Origin: Bacillus marinisedimentorum
Lineage (GTDB): Bacteria; Bacillota; Bacilli; Bacillales; Bacillaceae_O
Direction of reading: 5' to 3'
Assembly (NCBI RefSeq): GCF_001644195.2
Contig: NZ_LWBL02000045.1
Coordinates: 19,799-83,798, forward strand
Length of the DNA stretch: 64,000 nt
Part shown: piece by piece, positions 9,871-19,310 of the stretch
How the letters are laid out: each line of letters opens with the position of its first letter
How positions within the stretch are numbered: position 1 is the first letter of the stretch
The notes under the pieces: model-generated
Databases searched by the model: none
Told to the model about the DNA's origin: nothing
The model's input: only the letters and a program-made list of their open reading frames with translations
Program-made: the position numbers and the translations under genes

Positions 9871-10380
9871 TTACACCTCCTCTCGTTCTTTTGGTTGACC
9901 AAGATAAAGTTTGCCGTCTTGTACCTTCATTTCAAAAATATCCAGCGGCTGCAGAGGCGGAGTGCCAGGCACGTTGTCGCCGTTCTTTTCATATAGGCCG
10001 TAGTGGCACGGACAGAAGAACATATTTGGATTGGCAGGATCCGTATTCCAGTCGACCGTACAGCCAAGGTGTTTACAGACCGGAGATAACGCCAGGATAT
10101 CACCGTTTTCCTGCTTGAACACCCATGCGGATTTCGGTTCTTCAGATTCATACCATCCATCGACCTGTTCCACTTTAAAATCGACACGCTGCGGCTCGGT
10201 GGTGATCTTTTCCACGTCCATCACCGCAACCATATCGCCGCCTTCTCCCTTTTTCAAAACAGGGTCAACGGCAAAACGGACCATCGGCATTAACATACCG
10301 GCAGCCATGAAACCGCCCACACCTGTCAGCGTGTAGTTCAGGAATTGGCGTCTCGATACCCGATGCTGTTTTTCGCTCAT
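9871..10380 (-). CDS. qcrA: QcrA, Rieske iron-sulfur subunit
   Basis: 169 residues. A twin-arginine stretch SRRQFLNY at 9-16 followed by a hydrophobic helix indicates Tat export with a retained anchor. The [2Fe-2S] ligands are in CKHLGC (102-107) and CPCH (123-126). It accepts electrons from menaquinol in the bc complex. The ATG at 10380 is chosen over a 14-residue-longer frame because GAGGGGGG lies just before it. First gene of qcrABC. Confidence 0.96.
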   Translation of the reverse strand: MSEKQHRVSRRQFLNYTLTGVGGFMAAGMLMPMVRFAVDPVLKKGEGGDMVAVMDVEKITTEPQRVDFKVEQVDGWYESEEPKSAWVFKQENGDILALSPVCKHLGCTVDWNTDPANPNMFFCPCHYGLYEKNGDNVPGTPPLQPLDIFEMKVQDGKLYLGQPKEREEV

Positions 10381-10456
10381 GGTTTTCCCCCCTCTATTGC
10401 TGAAATAAGTCCGGTCGGACACTGTTCAACAACACACATATAACTAGGACATACCT

Positions 10457-10485
10457 ATGATAGCGCAATATTTGTTATCGGTCAA
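10457..10485 (-). promoter_or_regulatory. Candidate sigma-A promoter of qcrABC
   Basis: Minus strand: -35 TTGACC (10480-10485), 17-bp spacer, -10 TATCAT (10457-10462), about 75 bp before the qcrA ATG. Confidence 0.6.
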
Positions 10486-10517
10486 TAATATTATCATGCC
10501 GTTAACGATGGAAACCA

Positions 10518-10994
10518 TTAATTTGAAGATGTTTCCTTTTCTTTCCACGTGTCCCTGATGAGCTGCTGCAGTTGTGCGGCCTGCCCGGTTAAAAGCTGAC
10601 GGGCGGCCGCTCCTTCAATTGACCCGAGATCCACTGATGGGACCCAGATCAAATCACCGGCAAGCTCGTCTTCCATACTCTTCCACATACCGTCAGCTGT
10701 TATGTAAAAAATGTGCGAGACATCTTCCGCATGTGTTTCGCCTTCCCATGCTTTAAGACGGCTCATAAGCTCTTCCCGGCCTTCGCTGCTCAAATAAGTG
10801 AATGGCGGCATGTGTAAAATGCGTCCCTTGTATTCGCGCTCGACTTCCGCAGCAAGTGCTGCAGTGAATTCGCCCATCACCGCTGTTTCCCTGGCTCTTT
10901 TCCCAAGAGAAACGGGCAATAGCGGAATGACTGCTGTGTCGACATACTCCTTCGCCTGCAAAAACATATCTACATCTTTCGGGTTCCAATTCAT
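10518..10994 (-). CDS. ypiF: YpiF, DUF2487 protein
   Basis: 158-residue soluble protein of unknown function, recognised by its N-terminus NPKDVDMFLQAKEYVDTAVIPL and its place upstream of qcrA. No catalytic motif, signal peptide or membrane helix is visible. AAGGGG precedes the ATG. The conserved neighbourhood with ypiB, ypiA and qcrABC is the only hint to a role. Confidence 0.85.
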   Translation of the reverse strand: MNWNPKDVDMFLQAKEYVDTAVIPLLPVSLGKRARETAVMGEFTAALAAEVEREYKGRILHMPPFTYLSSEGREELMSRLKAWEGETHAEDVSHIFYITADGMWKSMEDELAGDLIWVPSVDLGSIEGAAARQLLTGQAAQLQQLIRDTWKEKETSSN

Positions 10995-11049
10995 TTCATT
11001 CGCCCCTTGCTGACATCATTTCCTCTCCATTTAACCATGTGCAAAGACA

Positions 11050-11079
11050 AAAAACAAACCCCCGGCTTCATCCGGAGGC
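11050..11079 (-). terminator. Terminator after ypiB
   Basis: Minus-strand stem CCTCCGG with CCGGGGG (one wobble) followed by TTTGTTTTTT, immediately after the ypiB stop. Confidence 0.75.
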
Positions 11080-11616
11080 TTAAAGCATTCTTAATTCCCT
11101 GGTCAGCTTTTTAAACGTATCGCGGTCATTTTTGTCCAGTGCATCATCGATTTCTCTCAAAATTTCCTTTTTGCGGAAAGAATTGATTGATTCCTGCAGG
11201 AACTGTTCGGCGACGATCCTGTCCTTTTCAGTAGTGACAGCTATGGAAGGTACATAAGGGTTATCTTCTAACACGAGTACGTAATGAGGAGAGTGGAAGG
11301 CTCCTTGAAAATTCAACTGGATATATACCGGTTCATCCCGGTTTAGGCGAATATCGTGAAAGGACTTTTCTACGTCTGTAGTCATAATGTTTTCTTTATA
11401 GAACCGGAACGGCACATCTTCCACATCATCCGTTGACATGACAATTCCTCTTGGTGTATAGCGAGCTTCTTCAACAAAATGAACTTGCTGCAAAAGCTGT
11501 TCGTGACTCATTAAGTAGTTCAAAATCCACACACATTCTCTTTTTTTCAGCTGATGGTGATTCAAAAACCAGCGAATGAAATCCTTCTTTTCACTCACGG
11601 TGACTGAACTGGTCAT
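11080..11616 (-). CDS. ypiB: YpiB, UPF0302 family protein
   Basis: 178-residue cytoplasmic protein of the UPF0302 family; the core [18 protein letters not shown] segment (here [19 protein letters not shown]) is diagnostic. Function unknown. The family carries an IDEAL-type C-terminal end, matching the acidic/basic tail [17 protein letters not shown] here. The ATG at 11616 follows GGAGGG; the frame extends to 11673 but without a site. Closely downstream of ypiA, so likely the same transcript. Confidence 0.85.
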   Translation of the reverse strand: MTSSVTVSEKKDFIRWFLNHHQLKKRECVWILNYLMSHEQLLQQVHFVEEARYTPRGIVMSTDDVEDVPFRFYKENIMTTDVEKSFHDIRLNRDEPVYIQLNFQGAFHSPHYVLVLEDNPYVPSIAVTTEKDRIVAEQFLQESINSFRKKEILREIDDALDKNDRDTFKKLTRELRML

Positions 11617-11687
11617 TCCTCTTCCCTCCTCGTCCAACCCTCTTAGAATAATAATTCGATGGACAACCGGCAATTCCTTCTTTTTCT

Positions 11688-12956
11688 TCAGTTGTTTAAT
11701 TCATCAGTCAGCCTGCGGACAATATCCTGGATTTCCATATTATCCGGATCGATGGCTGACGCGCTCTTCATCACTTTCAGCGCTTCGGGGCGGCGCCCTT
11801 CTTCCAATAGGAAAGCTCCATACTCCGCCAAAAAAGATGCGTTTTCTTTAAAGAAAGTATATGCAGACTCATAATGGTTTAATGCTTCCCCATAATATTC
11901 CATCTGATTTTTCGCGCGTGCCAGGTACCATTCGAAACGGGGGTCTGTTTCGCCGAATGATCCGGCATGCTCGAGCAGATCGATCACGTCTTCATGGCGG
12001 TCTTCCTTGAAATACTGGTCAGACAGCATGATCAGCGCATCAGTATAGCCCGGATCAAGCGCGATTGCCTGTTTCAGGAATGTTTCTGCCTCTTGCTGAT
12101 TCTTCATCCTGACAGCGGCCTGGGCAGCGTAATAATACATTTCCTTGTTGAACTCATCCTGTTCAAGGCCGGCTTTGATTGTTTCATAAGCTTCATCATT
12201 TGCCCCCTCTTCTTCATACGCTTTGGCAAGAAATAAATACAGCGGTGTATACGCCGGATCGATGTCTTTCAACTCTTCAAATTTCTGGATAGCTGTTCTG
12301 TACCGCTCTGCCTGGAAGGCGGTGAACGCATAACCGAACAGAGCGTTGATTTCGAGTTTATCGCCAAGGCCCTTCTCATAATGAGCAAGCGCTTCATCAA
12401 AATCCCCGCCGGTGCTCAATGCTTCGGCAAGCCGGAGGTGTACATTGACATCGCCGATTTTATCCTGGCTTTCGAGCACTCTCCGATAAGCGGGTATGCT
12501 TTTTTGGTAATCCCCCTGGGCCAAATAAAACTCCCCGAGTCCGAAATCGATGATCGGCTCGTCCGGCATAATCCGACGGGCGGCGAGCAGCTTCTGCTCT
12601 GCCACTTCGTCAAGTCCCTGCATCTGATACAAATCTGCCATCAAAAGCAGTGCCTGGACATATACAGGATCAGATTCCTTCACTTCATTCAGCATATCCA
12701 GGGCCTCATCTTCCTGTTCGAGGTCAATCAATAGTTCGGCTGAGAACATATATAATTCACCTTCATCCGGATAGAGGAGCAGCAAGCTTTCGACAATCGC
12801 TTTTGCCCGATCCGCCAGACCGAGTTCATAATACGTTCTCGCTATTTCATACTGTTCTTCATGGGTTCCATTTTTATTGATCTCTTCAAGGAGAAACAGT
12901 CCTTTTTCGGCATCCCCCTGTTGAATGAATTGCAATGCTTCTTCTATTCGTGCCAT
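11688..12956 (-). CDS. ypiA: YpiA, tetratricopeptide-repeat protein
   Basis: 422 residues made almost wholly of tetratricopeptide repeats, e.g. [20 protein letters not shown] and [20 protein letters not shown], about eleven units from end to end. A protein-interaction scaffold of unknown partner; in B. subtilis the ypiA/ypiB genes sit at the same place. The ATG at 12956 has AGGAAG upstream; the alternative ATG eight codons earlier has none. No signal peptide or membrane segment. Confidence 0.88.
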   Translation of the reverse strand: MARIEEALQFIQQGDAEKGLFLLEEINKNGTHEEQYEIARTYYELGLADRAKAIVESLLLLYPDEGELYMFSAELLIDLEQEDEALDMLNEVKESDPVYVQALLLMADLYQMQGLDEVAEQKLLAARRIMPDEPIIDFGLGEFYLAQGDYQKSIPAYRRVLESQDKIGDVNVHLRLAEALSTGGDFDEALAHYEKGLGDKLEINALFGYAFTAFQAERYRTAIQKFEELKDIDPAYTPLYLFLAKAYEEEGANDEAYETIKAGLEQDEFNKEMYYYAAQAAVRMKNQQEAETFLKQAIALDPGYTDALIMLSDQYFKEDRHEDVIDLLEHAGSFGETDPRFEWYLARAKNQMEYYGEALNHYESAYTFFKENASFLAEYGAFLLEEGRRPEALKVMKSASAIDPDNMEIQDIVRRLTDELNN

Positions 12957-12989
12957 ATCCGACTTCCTTTCAATGTCCATGCTGCCGTG

Positions 12990-13886
12990 TCAGTAGCTTG
13001 CGAAGTACCCCGGCAGCCGAATGGTGAGTTCCTTTCCGTAACCCGGGCGGAGCCTGACATCCTGTCCAGCTCGAAGCATGACACCACGCAAATAGGTGAC
13101 ATCAGGAGAGACGGAGTCCGGGATGTCTGCTTCCGATGCCCCATCAGCCCCGTTCTTCACCGGGTCACCTGTATAATATAAATTGTAATCCAGATCCGCC
13201 TGCTGAATCAATTCCCCTTTATGCGGATAGATTCCGATTTGCTTGAGAACCGGTTTTCGAAGCGGGCCTTCCTGCAGGCGCAGCTTCCCGTTTATCCCAT
13301 GGTCGTCCATTTGCTTGTCCCATTCTTTTTCTATCCTGATCCTGCCCCGCTTTGATGGTATGTTTTTGAAATGAGGATAAAGTGCGGGAGGATTGGGATA
13401 AAGCGCTTGTTTAATCCAGCCCCATTTTGCCGAATTGATCTCATCATGCGAGTGAATGCAAACCTGGATAAACGGAATGGCGTTTTTCCTGCAGTTTCTG
13501 ATGAAAGACGGTGTCAGCGTTTTTAATGGGACCGACACACCGATCACATAGTCGAGCGAACTGTTCACCATCCGGTGTCTGGCGATTTTTCCAGCCCTCT
13601 CCAATTCCCGTTCCCGCCGGACTTCAGCCGTTATGACGACAGTTGTTACTCCGTGTTTAATCAAGGACGCCTGTTCCTGTTTGAAGCTTGTCGGTGACAT
13701 TCCTTCATTAATTTGCGGAACATATGATACGATGCCAGGTTCTATCCTAAAAGATGACAGGTCCACTTTCAAATGATTCAGCCGCAGATCATGGGTCCGC
13801 CGCATGATCACTTTCTCACCTTTGATTAAACACCTGAGCCCCCGGTCACTGCCAGTACCTTCTGCCTTTTCCAGAATAATCTCCAT
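12990..13886 (-). CDS. Amidohydrolase-like protein lacking metal ligands (uncharacterised)
   Basis: 298 residues, not recognised as a named gene. Residues 30-60 resemble the end of an amidohydrolase beta-sandwich and first barrel strand (VDLSSFRIEPGIVSYVPQ), where active enzymes read DLSGKxVxPGxIDxHxH; here the two histidines are replaced by VPQ. A following helix QASLIKHGVTTVVIT also fits that fold, and later histidines (CIHSHDE) do not restore a standard metal site. The C-terminal third reads like a small sandwich (GQDVRLRPGYGKELTIRLPG). Start ATG after AAGGAGG. A single gene between ypiA and aroA. Possibly a structural or substrate-binding relic; the fold is an inference. Confidence 0.6.
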   Translation of the reverse strand: MEIILEKAEGTGSDRGLRCLIKGEKVIMRRTHDLRLNHLKVDLSSFRIEPGIVSYVPQINEGMSPTSFKQEQASLIKHGVTTVVITAEVRRERELERAGKIARHRMVNSSLDYVIGVSVPLKTLTPSFIRNCRKNAIPFIQVCIHSHDEINSAKWGWIKQALYPNPPALYPHFKNIPSKRGRIRIEKEWDKQMDDHGINGKLRLQEGPLRKPVLKQIGIYPHKGELIQQADLDYNLYYTGDPVKNGADGASEADIPDSVSPDVTYLRGVMLRAGQDVRLRPGYGKELTIRLPGYFASY

Positions 13887-13980
13887 ATAGCCCTCCTTGT
13901 CCAAATACACTTCCCTAATGAAAAAATATGAGAATTTTCCGTATTCTATGAGGGAATTAGATCATTCTGGTCAAAAAAGG

Positions 13981-14101
13981 TAGGCGGAAGGCGTCTGCTC
14001 AGCGGTGTGTTCATAAGCGGGAGGTATCTGCCCGAAGGCACTCTTTGCTTTGAAGTGGCCAGCGCTTATGACGATAGCCGCTGGCGCCTGGAGCCGGACA
14101 A
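13981..14101 (+). repeat. Dispersed hairpin repeat, copy 2
   Basis: Family member in the same orientation as copy 1. Stem CATAAGCG pairs with CGCTTATG, where copy 3 has A:T in the last pair, so the stem is kept by a paired change. Ends with the terminal block TGGCGCCTGGAGCCGGACA. Lies between aroA and the amidohydrolase-like gene. Confidence 0.85.
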
Positions 14102-14115
14102 CATGAAATGCTGCC

Positions 14116-14146
14116 GAAAAAAACAGCTGCAAAAATTGCAGCTGTA
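14116..14146 (-). terminator. Terminator of the aro/his/tyr operon
   Basis: Perfect stem ACAGCTGCAA/TTGCAGCTGT with a seven-T run on the minus strand, 5 bp after the aroA stop. Confidence 0.9.
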
Positions 14147-14150
14147 CCGA

Positions 14151-15443
14151 TCATTCTCCTTTTAAATACGCGAAGTCTTCATAAAAATCCGGGTAACTGA
14201 CAGCGGCGGCATCACTGTTCATGACTGTGACAACCCCGTCTGCGATACATGAAGCGACGGCATTCATCATTCCGATCCGGTGGTCGCCGAAACTGTCCGT
14301 AACAGCACCTGTCAATGGGGTTTTACCGTTTATGACCATTCCGCCTTCGGTTGCCCGGATGTCTGCACCGAGCCTTTTCAACTGACTTACAACGGTATCG
14401 ATCCTGTTTGTTTCTTTCACTTTCAGCTCTGATGCGTCTTTGATTACCGTTTGACCGTCCGCCTGGGTTGCAAGAAGGGCGATCATCGGGATTTCATCGA
14501 TTAAACGAGGTACAAGATCACCGCCGATTTCCACTGCTTTCAAGTCGGAAGTCCTGATGTGCAGATCTGCAACGGGCTCTTCATTTTGTGACCGTTCATT
14601 TGTTACAGTGAGGTTTGCACCCATCTTGTCCAAAACTTCAAGAATACCAGCTCTTGTCGGATTAATCCCCACGTTTTTCAAGATGATTTCACTGTCAGGA
14701 GTGATGGCGCCGGCACCAAGAAAGAATGCGGCCGAAGAAATGTCCCCGGGAACATTTATCACTCTTCCCTGCAGCGTCTGGCCGCCGGACACTTTGACAG
14801 TCAAACCGTCTTTCGCTATGTTCACACCGTATGCAGCGAGCATCCGTTCGGTATGATCCCTGGACTGGAACGGCTCCGTGACAGAAGTAACCCCCTCTGC
14901 TCCAAGTCCGGCCAGCATTACGGCTGACTTGACCTGGGCACTGGCAACAGGAGATGTGTAGTTCAGACCTTTCAAACTTCCTCCTCTAATGGAAAGGGGG
15001 GTGAAACCGCCGTTTTTCCTGCCGTCTATAACGGCGCCCATCTGTTCAAGCGGACCGGTAACGCGGCGCATCGGCCTCCCTGCAATTGACGCATCTCCAG
15101 TTATAACGGCATGAAACGGCCTGGACGCCAAAATTCCCAGCATCAGCCTTATCGTTGTACCGCTGTTTCCAACATCCAGAACCTCTTCCGGTTCTTTTAG
15201 GCCTTCTCTGCCGGAACCGGAAATTTCGACCCTGTCTCCGAACCGCTGAATGTCTACGCCCATCTTTTGAAAACAGGAAATCGTGCTCAGGCAGTCTGCA
15301 CCCGCCAGGAAGTTTGTGATGACGGTTTTCCCCCGGGCAATGGAACCGAGCATGACAGCACGGTGTGAGATGGATTTATCACCTGGTATATGGATTGTTC
15401 CATGCAAGCCGGCTTCAGCAGGCTTTAAACGGATCGCTTTCAA
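14151..15443 (-). CDS. aroA: 3-phosphoshikimate 1-carboxyvinyltransferase (EPSP synthase)
   Basis: Sixth shikimate-pathway enzyme; transfers enolpyruvyl from PEP to shikimate-3-phosphate. 430 residues with both conserved signatures: [12 protein letters not shown] near residue 22 and the [18 protein letters not shown] [15 protein letters not shown] near 91, plus RPMRR and LIDEIPM. The start codon is TTG at 15443 with AAGGGGG nine bases upstream. Last gene of the cluster (called aroE in B. subtilis). Confidence 0.96.
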   Translation of the reverse strand: MKAIRLKPAEAGLHGTIHIPGDKSISHRAVMLGSIARGKTVITNFLAGADCLSTISCFQKMGVDIQRFGDRVEISGSGREGLKEPEEVLDVGNSGTTIRLMLGILASRPFHAVITGDASIAGRPMRRVTGPLEQMGAVIDGRKNGGFTPLSIRGGSLKGLNYTSPVASAQVKSAVMLAGLGAEGVTSVTEPFQSRDHTERMLAAYGVNIAKDGLTVKVSGGQTLQGRVINVPGDISSAAFFLGAGAITPDSEIILKNVGINPTRAGILEVLDKMGANLTVTNERSQNEEPVADLHIRTSDLKAVEIGGDLVPRLIDEIPMIALLATQADGQTVIKDASELKVKETNRIDTVVSQLKRLGADIRATEGGMVINGKTPLTGAVTDSFGDHRIGMMNAVASCIADGVVTVMNSDAAAVSYPDFYEDFAYLKGE

Positions 15444-15455
15444 TTTTATCCCCCT

Positions 15456-16559
15456 TCAACTTTCAATAAAAGTATCATAACCGTTTTGCCGGAGCAGTTT
15501 CTGGCTCCTGCTCCGATCTTCATCTGACCGGAAACTTATCCGGAGGACGCCGAGAATGTCTTCACGCGTTTCAAGAATTCTTAAGTTGGTGATATTCAGT
15601 TCTTCTCTGGCCAGGATGCCTGTCACCGTAGAGATGATCCCCGGGTAATCTGGCACATCCACATAAAGGTCATAATAGGATGGAATCGCTCCCTTGGTAC
15701 GGCTTGGCAGGGAGTCCCGGAACCCTTTCGCTTCCTTGAAATAATTGTGAATACTCTCGCTGTCACCTTCTGCAACCATTTTCTCGATAGCTGTCATTTC
15801 CCGTTTCCAATCTTCGAACATCGACAGAAGCGCATCTCTGTTATGTACAAGGATATCCCTCCACATGACCGGGCTGCTTGATGCGATTCTTGTGATATCA
15901 CGGAATCCGCCAGCTGCAAGCCGGGCTACGAGTGCATTGCGGCCGTTCAGTTTCTCGATCTGATGAACGAGTCCTGCTGCGACAATATGCGGGAAATGGC
16001 TGATGGCTCCCGCAACATAGTCATGTTCCTCCGGATTTAGCCGAAGAAACTTAGCTCCGGTTCCTTTCAGCCATTCTTCCATCCGGTCATATACGTACTC
16101 ATTCTCGCCCGCAGCAGCGGTCAGGATATAATAGGCATTTTCAAACAAGTGTGCCCTTGCTGCCGACACACCGCTTTTATGTGAGCCTGCCATAGGATGA
16201 CCGCCGACAAAAAAGACCGCTTTATCTTCGAAAATAGCCGCCTGCTCCATTATGCGCTGTTTCGTGCTACCCACATCCGTTATAAGCGCATCTTTTTTCA
16301 AAGGCAGGCCGGCAAGTCTGTCGATAATTTCTTCTGTCTGCAAGACAGGCACGGAAATGACGATCAAGTCCGAATCCGGGGCAGCCCGGTCAAGACTCAT
16401 CTCGTAACGGTCAATGACATGGCCCGCAGCAGCAAGCCGCAGCTGTTCTTCGTTCACATCATAGCCGCATATATCCGCATCAGGATGCGCTTTTTTAATA
16501 GCAAGCGCAATGGATCCGCCTATCAATCCCAATCCGATGATGAGTACCTTTTTAGTCAA
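15456..16559 (-). CDS. tyrA: Prephenate dehydrogenase
   Basis: Oxidatively decarboxylates prephenate to 4-hydroxyphenylpyruvate in tyrosine synthesis. 367 residues: N-terminal NAD-binding GLGLIGGSIAL, the helical dehydrogenase domain with GGHPMAGSHKSG and AISHFPH motifs, and a C-terminal ACT domain (YVDVPDYPGIISTVTGIL) for feedback control by an amino acid. The likely start is TTG at 16559, overlapping the hisC stop by 8 bp; the frame stays open to another TTG at 16595. Coupled to hisC. Confidence 0.94.
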   Translation of the reverse strand: MTKKVLIIGLGLIGGSIALAIKKAHPDADICGYDVNEEQLRLAAAGHVIDRYEMSLDRAAPDSDLIVISVPVLQTEEIIDRLAGLPLKKDALITDVGSTKQRIMEQAAIFEDKAVFFVGGHPMAGSHKSGVSAARAHLFENAYYILTAAAGENEYVYDRMEEWLKGTGAKFLRLNPEEHDYVAGAISHFPHIVAAGLVHQIEKLNGRNALVARLAAGGFRDITRIASSSPVMWRDILVHNRDALLSMFEDWKREMTAIEKMVAEGDSESIHNYFKEAKGFRDSLPSRTKGAIPSYYDLYVDVPDYPGIISTVTGILAREELNITNLRILETREDILGVLRISFRSDEDRSRSQKLLRQNGYDTFIES

Positions 16560-17658
16560 CGCTGTTCCCGGCTTTCTCCAACACAAACGGTTCAAGCACG
16601 CTGATCAGATCATCCATCGTCTTTTCATCCCCGATTGTAATGCGGACGCTGGTGGGATACCCGAGTTTAGATCCAGAACGGACGATAAAACCATTTTTAA
16701 GAAGGTAATCGAATACTTCATCACCGCTCCGGTGAAAATCAACAAGCACGAAATTCCCCTGAGACGGAAAGTAATCAAGGCCGACCCGCTTACAAAACGC
16801 CTCTAGTTTCGTGATTCCATCCCGGTTCTTATCCCTGGTTTCCTGCAAGAAGCCTGAATCGTCGAGAGAAGCTGCGGCCGCAATCTGAGCGATCGAATTC
16901 ACATTGAACGGCTCCCTTGCCGGCTCAAGCCGGCGGATGAACTCTTCATTACCGACGCCATAGCCGATACGGAGTCCGGCAAGTCCGTAAGCTTTTGAAA
17001 ATGTCCTGAGAATCATCAGATTCGAGTATTTGTCAAGCAGCGGGATGGATTCAGGGTAATCCTCTGCCGTCACGTATTCATAATACGCCTCATCCAGGAC
17101 GACAAGAATATCAGAAGGAACCCGTTCCAGGAAACGCTGAAGCTTTTCTTCGCCGATATAAGTGCCCGTCGGGTTATTCGGGGAACAGAGCCAGATGATT
17201 TTCGTCTCTGCATCGGCGGCCTCCACCATCGAATCAAGGTCATGTTCACCGTCAACGTTCGTGACTTCCCTTACTTCGGCACCCTCAATTACCGCATTAT
17301 GCCGATACTGCGGAAAAGTCGGTGAAGCCGTGATCGTATTCGAATTGCCGTCAAGCAGAGCCCTGCATACGATTTGAATCACTTCATCGGAGCCGTTTCC
17401 GAAAATGAGCTGCCCTTCGGAAACACCCAATCTTGACGACACTTTTTTCCGGAGATCCTGTGCAGATCCATCCGGATATACGGCAAGCATGTCTGCAGCT
17501 TTTTTCACAGCGCTGCTTGCATAGCTGGAACAGCCGAACGGGTTTTCATTCGACGCCAGTTTCGTGATCGTGTCGAGCCCTAATTCATCCTTTACTTCTT
17601 TCACCGATTTACCGGGCTGATAAGGATTTAACTTCGTAATGCTGCTTTTTACTTCCAC
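16552..17658 (-). CDS. hisC: Histidinol-phosphate / aromatic amino acid aminotransferase
   Basis: PLP-dependent class I/II aminotransferase, 368 residues. The PLP lysine is in RTFSKAYGLAGLRIGYG; SPNNPTGTYI and LDEAYYEYV are the expected cofactor segments. In B. subtilis the enzyme at this locus serves both histidine and aromatic synthesis, which explains its place beside tyrA and aroA. GTG start at 17658 with AAGGTGG upstream. Unlike B. subtilis, no trpA precedes it; the gene has its own candidate promoter instead. Confidence 0.94.
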   Translation of the reverse strand: MEVKSSITKLNPYQPGKSVKEVKDELGLDTITKLASNENPFGCSSYASSAVKKAADMLAVYPDGSAQDLRKKVSSRLGVSEGQLIFGNGSDEVIQIVCRALLDGNSNTITASPTFPQYRHNAVIEGAEVREVTNVDGEHDLDSMVEAADAETKIIWLCSPNNPTGTYIGEEKLQRFLERVPSDILVVLDEAYYEYVTAEDYPESIPLLDKYSNLMILRTFSKAYGLAGLRIGYGVGNEEFIRRLEPAREPFNVNSIAQIAAAASLDDSGFLQETRDKNRDGITKLEAFCKRVGLDYFPSQGNFVLVDFHRSGDEVFDYLLKNGFIVRSGSKLGYPTSVRITIGDEKTMDDLISVLEPFVLEKAGNSVD

Positions 17659-17717
17659 AGTTATCCACCTTCCCTTTTCTCACGCATCTACCGCCCGAGA
17701 AGGATGCTTTTCGTTTC

Positions 17718-17745
17718 ATTGTAGCACATTCTTTGTTATGGTAAA
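17718..17745 (-). promoter_or_regulatory. Candidate promoter of hisC-tyrA-aroA
   Basis: Minus strand: -35 TTTACC (17740-17745), 16-bp spacer, extended -10 TGCTACAAT (core 17718-17723), 60 bp before the hisC GTG. It lies where the trp operon stands in B. subtilis. A near-identical arrangement precedes folE. Confidence 0.5.
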
Positions 17746-17862
17746 GCGAAAAAGTGCAACTTTCCCAATGTACATTTTTCCTGTTTGATCCATATTTCCG
17801 CTGCTCATGCACTCCATTCATACCGGGCAAAATCAACAACATACTTTAACATAGCCTTATTG

Positions 17863-18228
17863 TCACTGCTTAGTTAAATCAGGGCGCAGGTTGACTGCGC
17901 CTTCCAAATAAACATGATTGATTTCATGCTGTTTCGCCTCGGTTTCTACCGTCAGCATCAGGCGGATGCACATAGGCAGTGAACCAGGTACAGGAATTTC
18001 TCTTGTACACATGACCGGCACGAATTTCCAGCCTTCGACGGCGCGAAGTGCCCTCGCCGGAAACTCTGCATTCAAATCATTCGTCACAGAAAAGACAGCA
18101 TGCACGACTTCTTCCGCCTTCACCCCGTTCTGCTTTATGACTTCTTCAAGCATGCGCCGGGCGTTTTCCACGATTTCTTCACCATTGTTTTCTTTTACCG
18201 TAACTGCTCCTCTGATTCCCCGTATCAT
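17863..18228 (-). CDS. aroH: Chorismate mutase (AroH type)
   Basis: 121-residue monofunctional AroH chorismate mutase, the trimeric class that makes prephenate. Conserved segments: MIRGIRGAVTV at the N-terminus with catalytic Arg, FSVTNDLNAEFPARA, and the CTREIPVPGSLPMCIRL segment. ATG at 18228 after GGGGGAGG inside the 3' end of aroB. The gene ends the aroC-aroB-aroH block; about 200 bp separate it from hisC. Confidence 0.96.
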   Translation of the reverse strand: MIRGIRGAVTVKENNGEEIVENARRMLEEVIKQNGVKAEEVVHAVFSVTNDLNAEFPARALRAVEGWKFVPVMCTREIPVPGSLPMCIRLMLTVETEAKQHEINHVYLEGAVNLRPDLTKQ

Positions 18229-18229
18229 G

Positions 18230-19309
18230 TCATTCCTCCCCCAGATTGTTGATGGCATCTGAAAGCACGTCTTCCGAAACCGGCTGTTTCACCGGCTTCG
18301 CGATTTCGTCAAGCAGGACCATGTTGATATTTCCTGATGTCGATTTTTTATCCTTTTTCATCCGATCAATCATTTTTCCGGCATCCAGACTTTTCGGAAA
18401 CTCCGGAAAAGGAAAGGAATCGATCCAGCGCACGGCTTCATCCGCTTCCGTCCCCATCCCCCTTATCGTTTTACTTAATGAAAGTGCGTATTTCATTCCG
18501 ATCGCTACAGCCTCTCCATGAGACATTCCGCCATAACCTAATTCAGCTTCGACTGCATGACCGAGCGTATGGCCAAAATTCAAATAGGCGCGGACCCCCT
18601 GCTCTTTTTCATCCTGTCTTACAACATCCGCTTTGATCGCGATCGCCTGCTTCAGAATAGAGGCCAGGCCGCCGCTTTTCAAATCTTCGAGATCGGAAAT
18701 TTGATTTCTGAGATGGTCATAAAATGATCTGCTTCCGATCAAGCTGTGTTTGATGACTTCGGCGAATCCGGACAGCCATTCCCGTTCCGGAAGCGTTCGG
18801 AATGTTTCGACATCATAAACGACAGCAATCGGCTGATGGAATGCACCAATCAGGTTTTTCCCAGCCGGATGGTTAATGCCGGTCTTGCCGCCGACTGCGC
18901 TGTCATGGGCAAGAAGTGTCGTAGGAATTTGAACAAACCGGATACCTCGCATAAAGGTTGCCGCTGTAAATCCAGCCAGGTCGCCGATCACACCGCCTCC
19001 AAGAGCCGCGATGAGCGAATTACGGTCCAGACCGGCTTCAAGGGCTGCGGTCAGGCAGCCGTAATAGGATTCGAACGATTTAGCCTGTTCTCCTGCATCC
19101 ACAATGTGTACATGGATCTTTGCATATGAAGAAAAACTGGCCTTTACCTCTTCCAAATATAAGGGCGCTACATTCGCATCAGTTATTATCAGCACAGAGG
19201 AAGCGCCGGCAAGAGCGGACCCGAGCAGGCCGGCTGAGTTTCTTCTGATGCCGGCACCAATATAGACAGGGTAGGTTGACGAAGGTGTTTCAATCAGTAA
19301 TTTTTCCAT
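18230..19309 (-). CDS. aroB: 3-dehydroquinate synthase
   Basis: Second shikimate-pathway enzyme, NAD- and metal-dependent. 359 residues with GGGVIGDLAGFTAATFMRG (NAD loop and following helix), the metal ligands around GFAEVIKHSLI, and the LNFGHTLGHAVE histidines. ATG at 19309 is one base after the aroC stop; an upstream in-frame ATG at 19342 lies inside aroC and the ribosome site for either is weak, so coupling to aroC is likely. Confidence 0.95.
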   Translation of the reverse strand: MEKLLIETPSSTYPVYIGAGIRRNSAGLLGSALAGASSVLIITDANVAPLYLEEVKASFSSYAKIHVHIVDAGEQAKSFESYYGCLTAALEAGLDRNSLIAALGGGVIGDLAGFTAATFMRGIRFVQIPTTLLAHDSAVGGKTGINHPAGKNLIGAFHQPIAVVYDVETFRTLPEREWLSGFAEVIKHSLIGSRSFYDHLRNQISDLEDLKSGGLASILKQAIAIKADVVRQDEKEQGVRAYLNFGHTLGHAVEAELGYGGMSHGEAVAIGMKYALSLSKTIRGMGTEADEAVRWIDSFPFPEFPKSLDAGKMIDRMKKDKKSTSGNINMVLLDEIAKPVKQPVSEDVLSDAINNLGEE

Positions 19310-19310
19310 T

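Noticed and set aside
17746..17862. TRAP-binding leader in the aroH-hisC gap
   Set aside because: Only scattered GAG triplets without regular spacing; not enough for a TRAP site.
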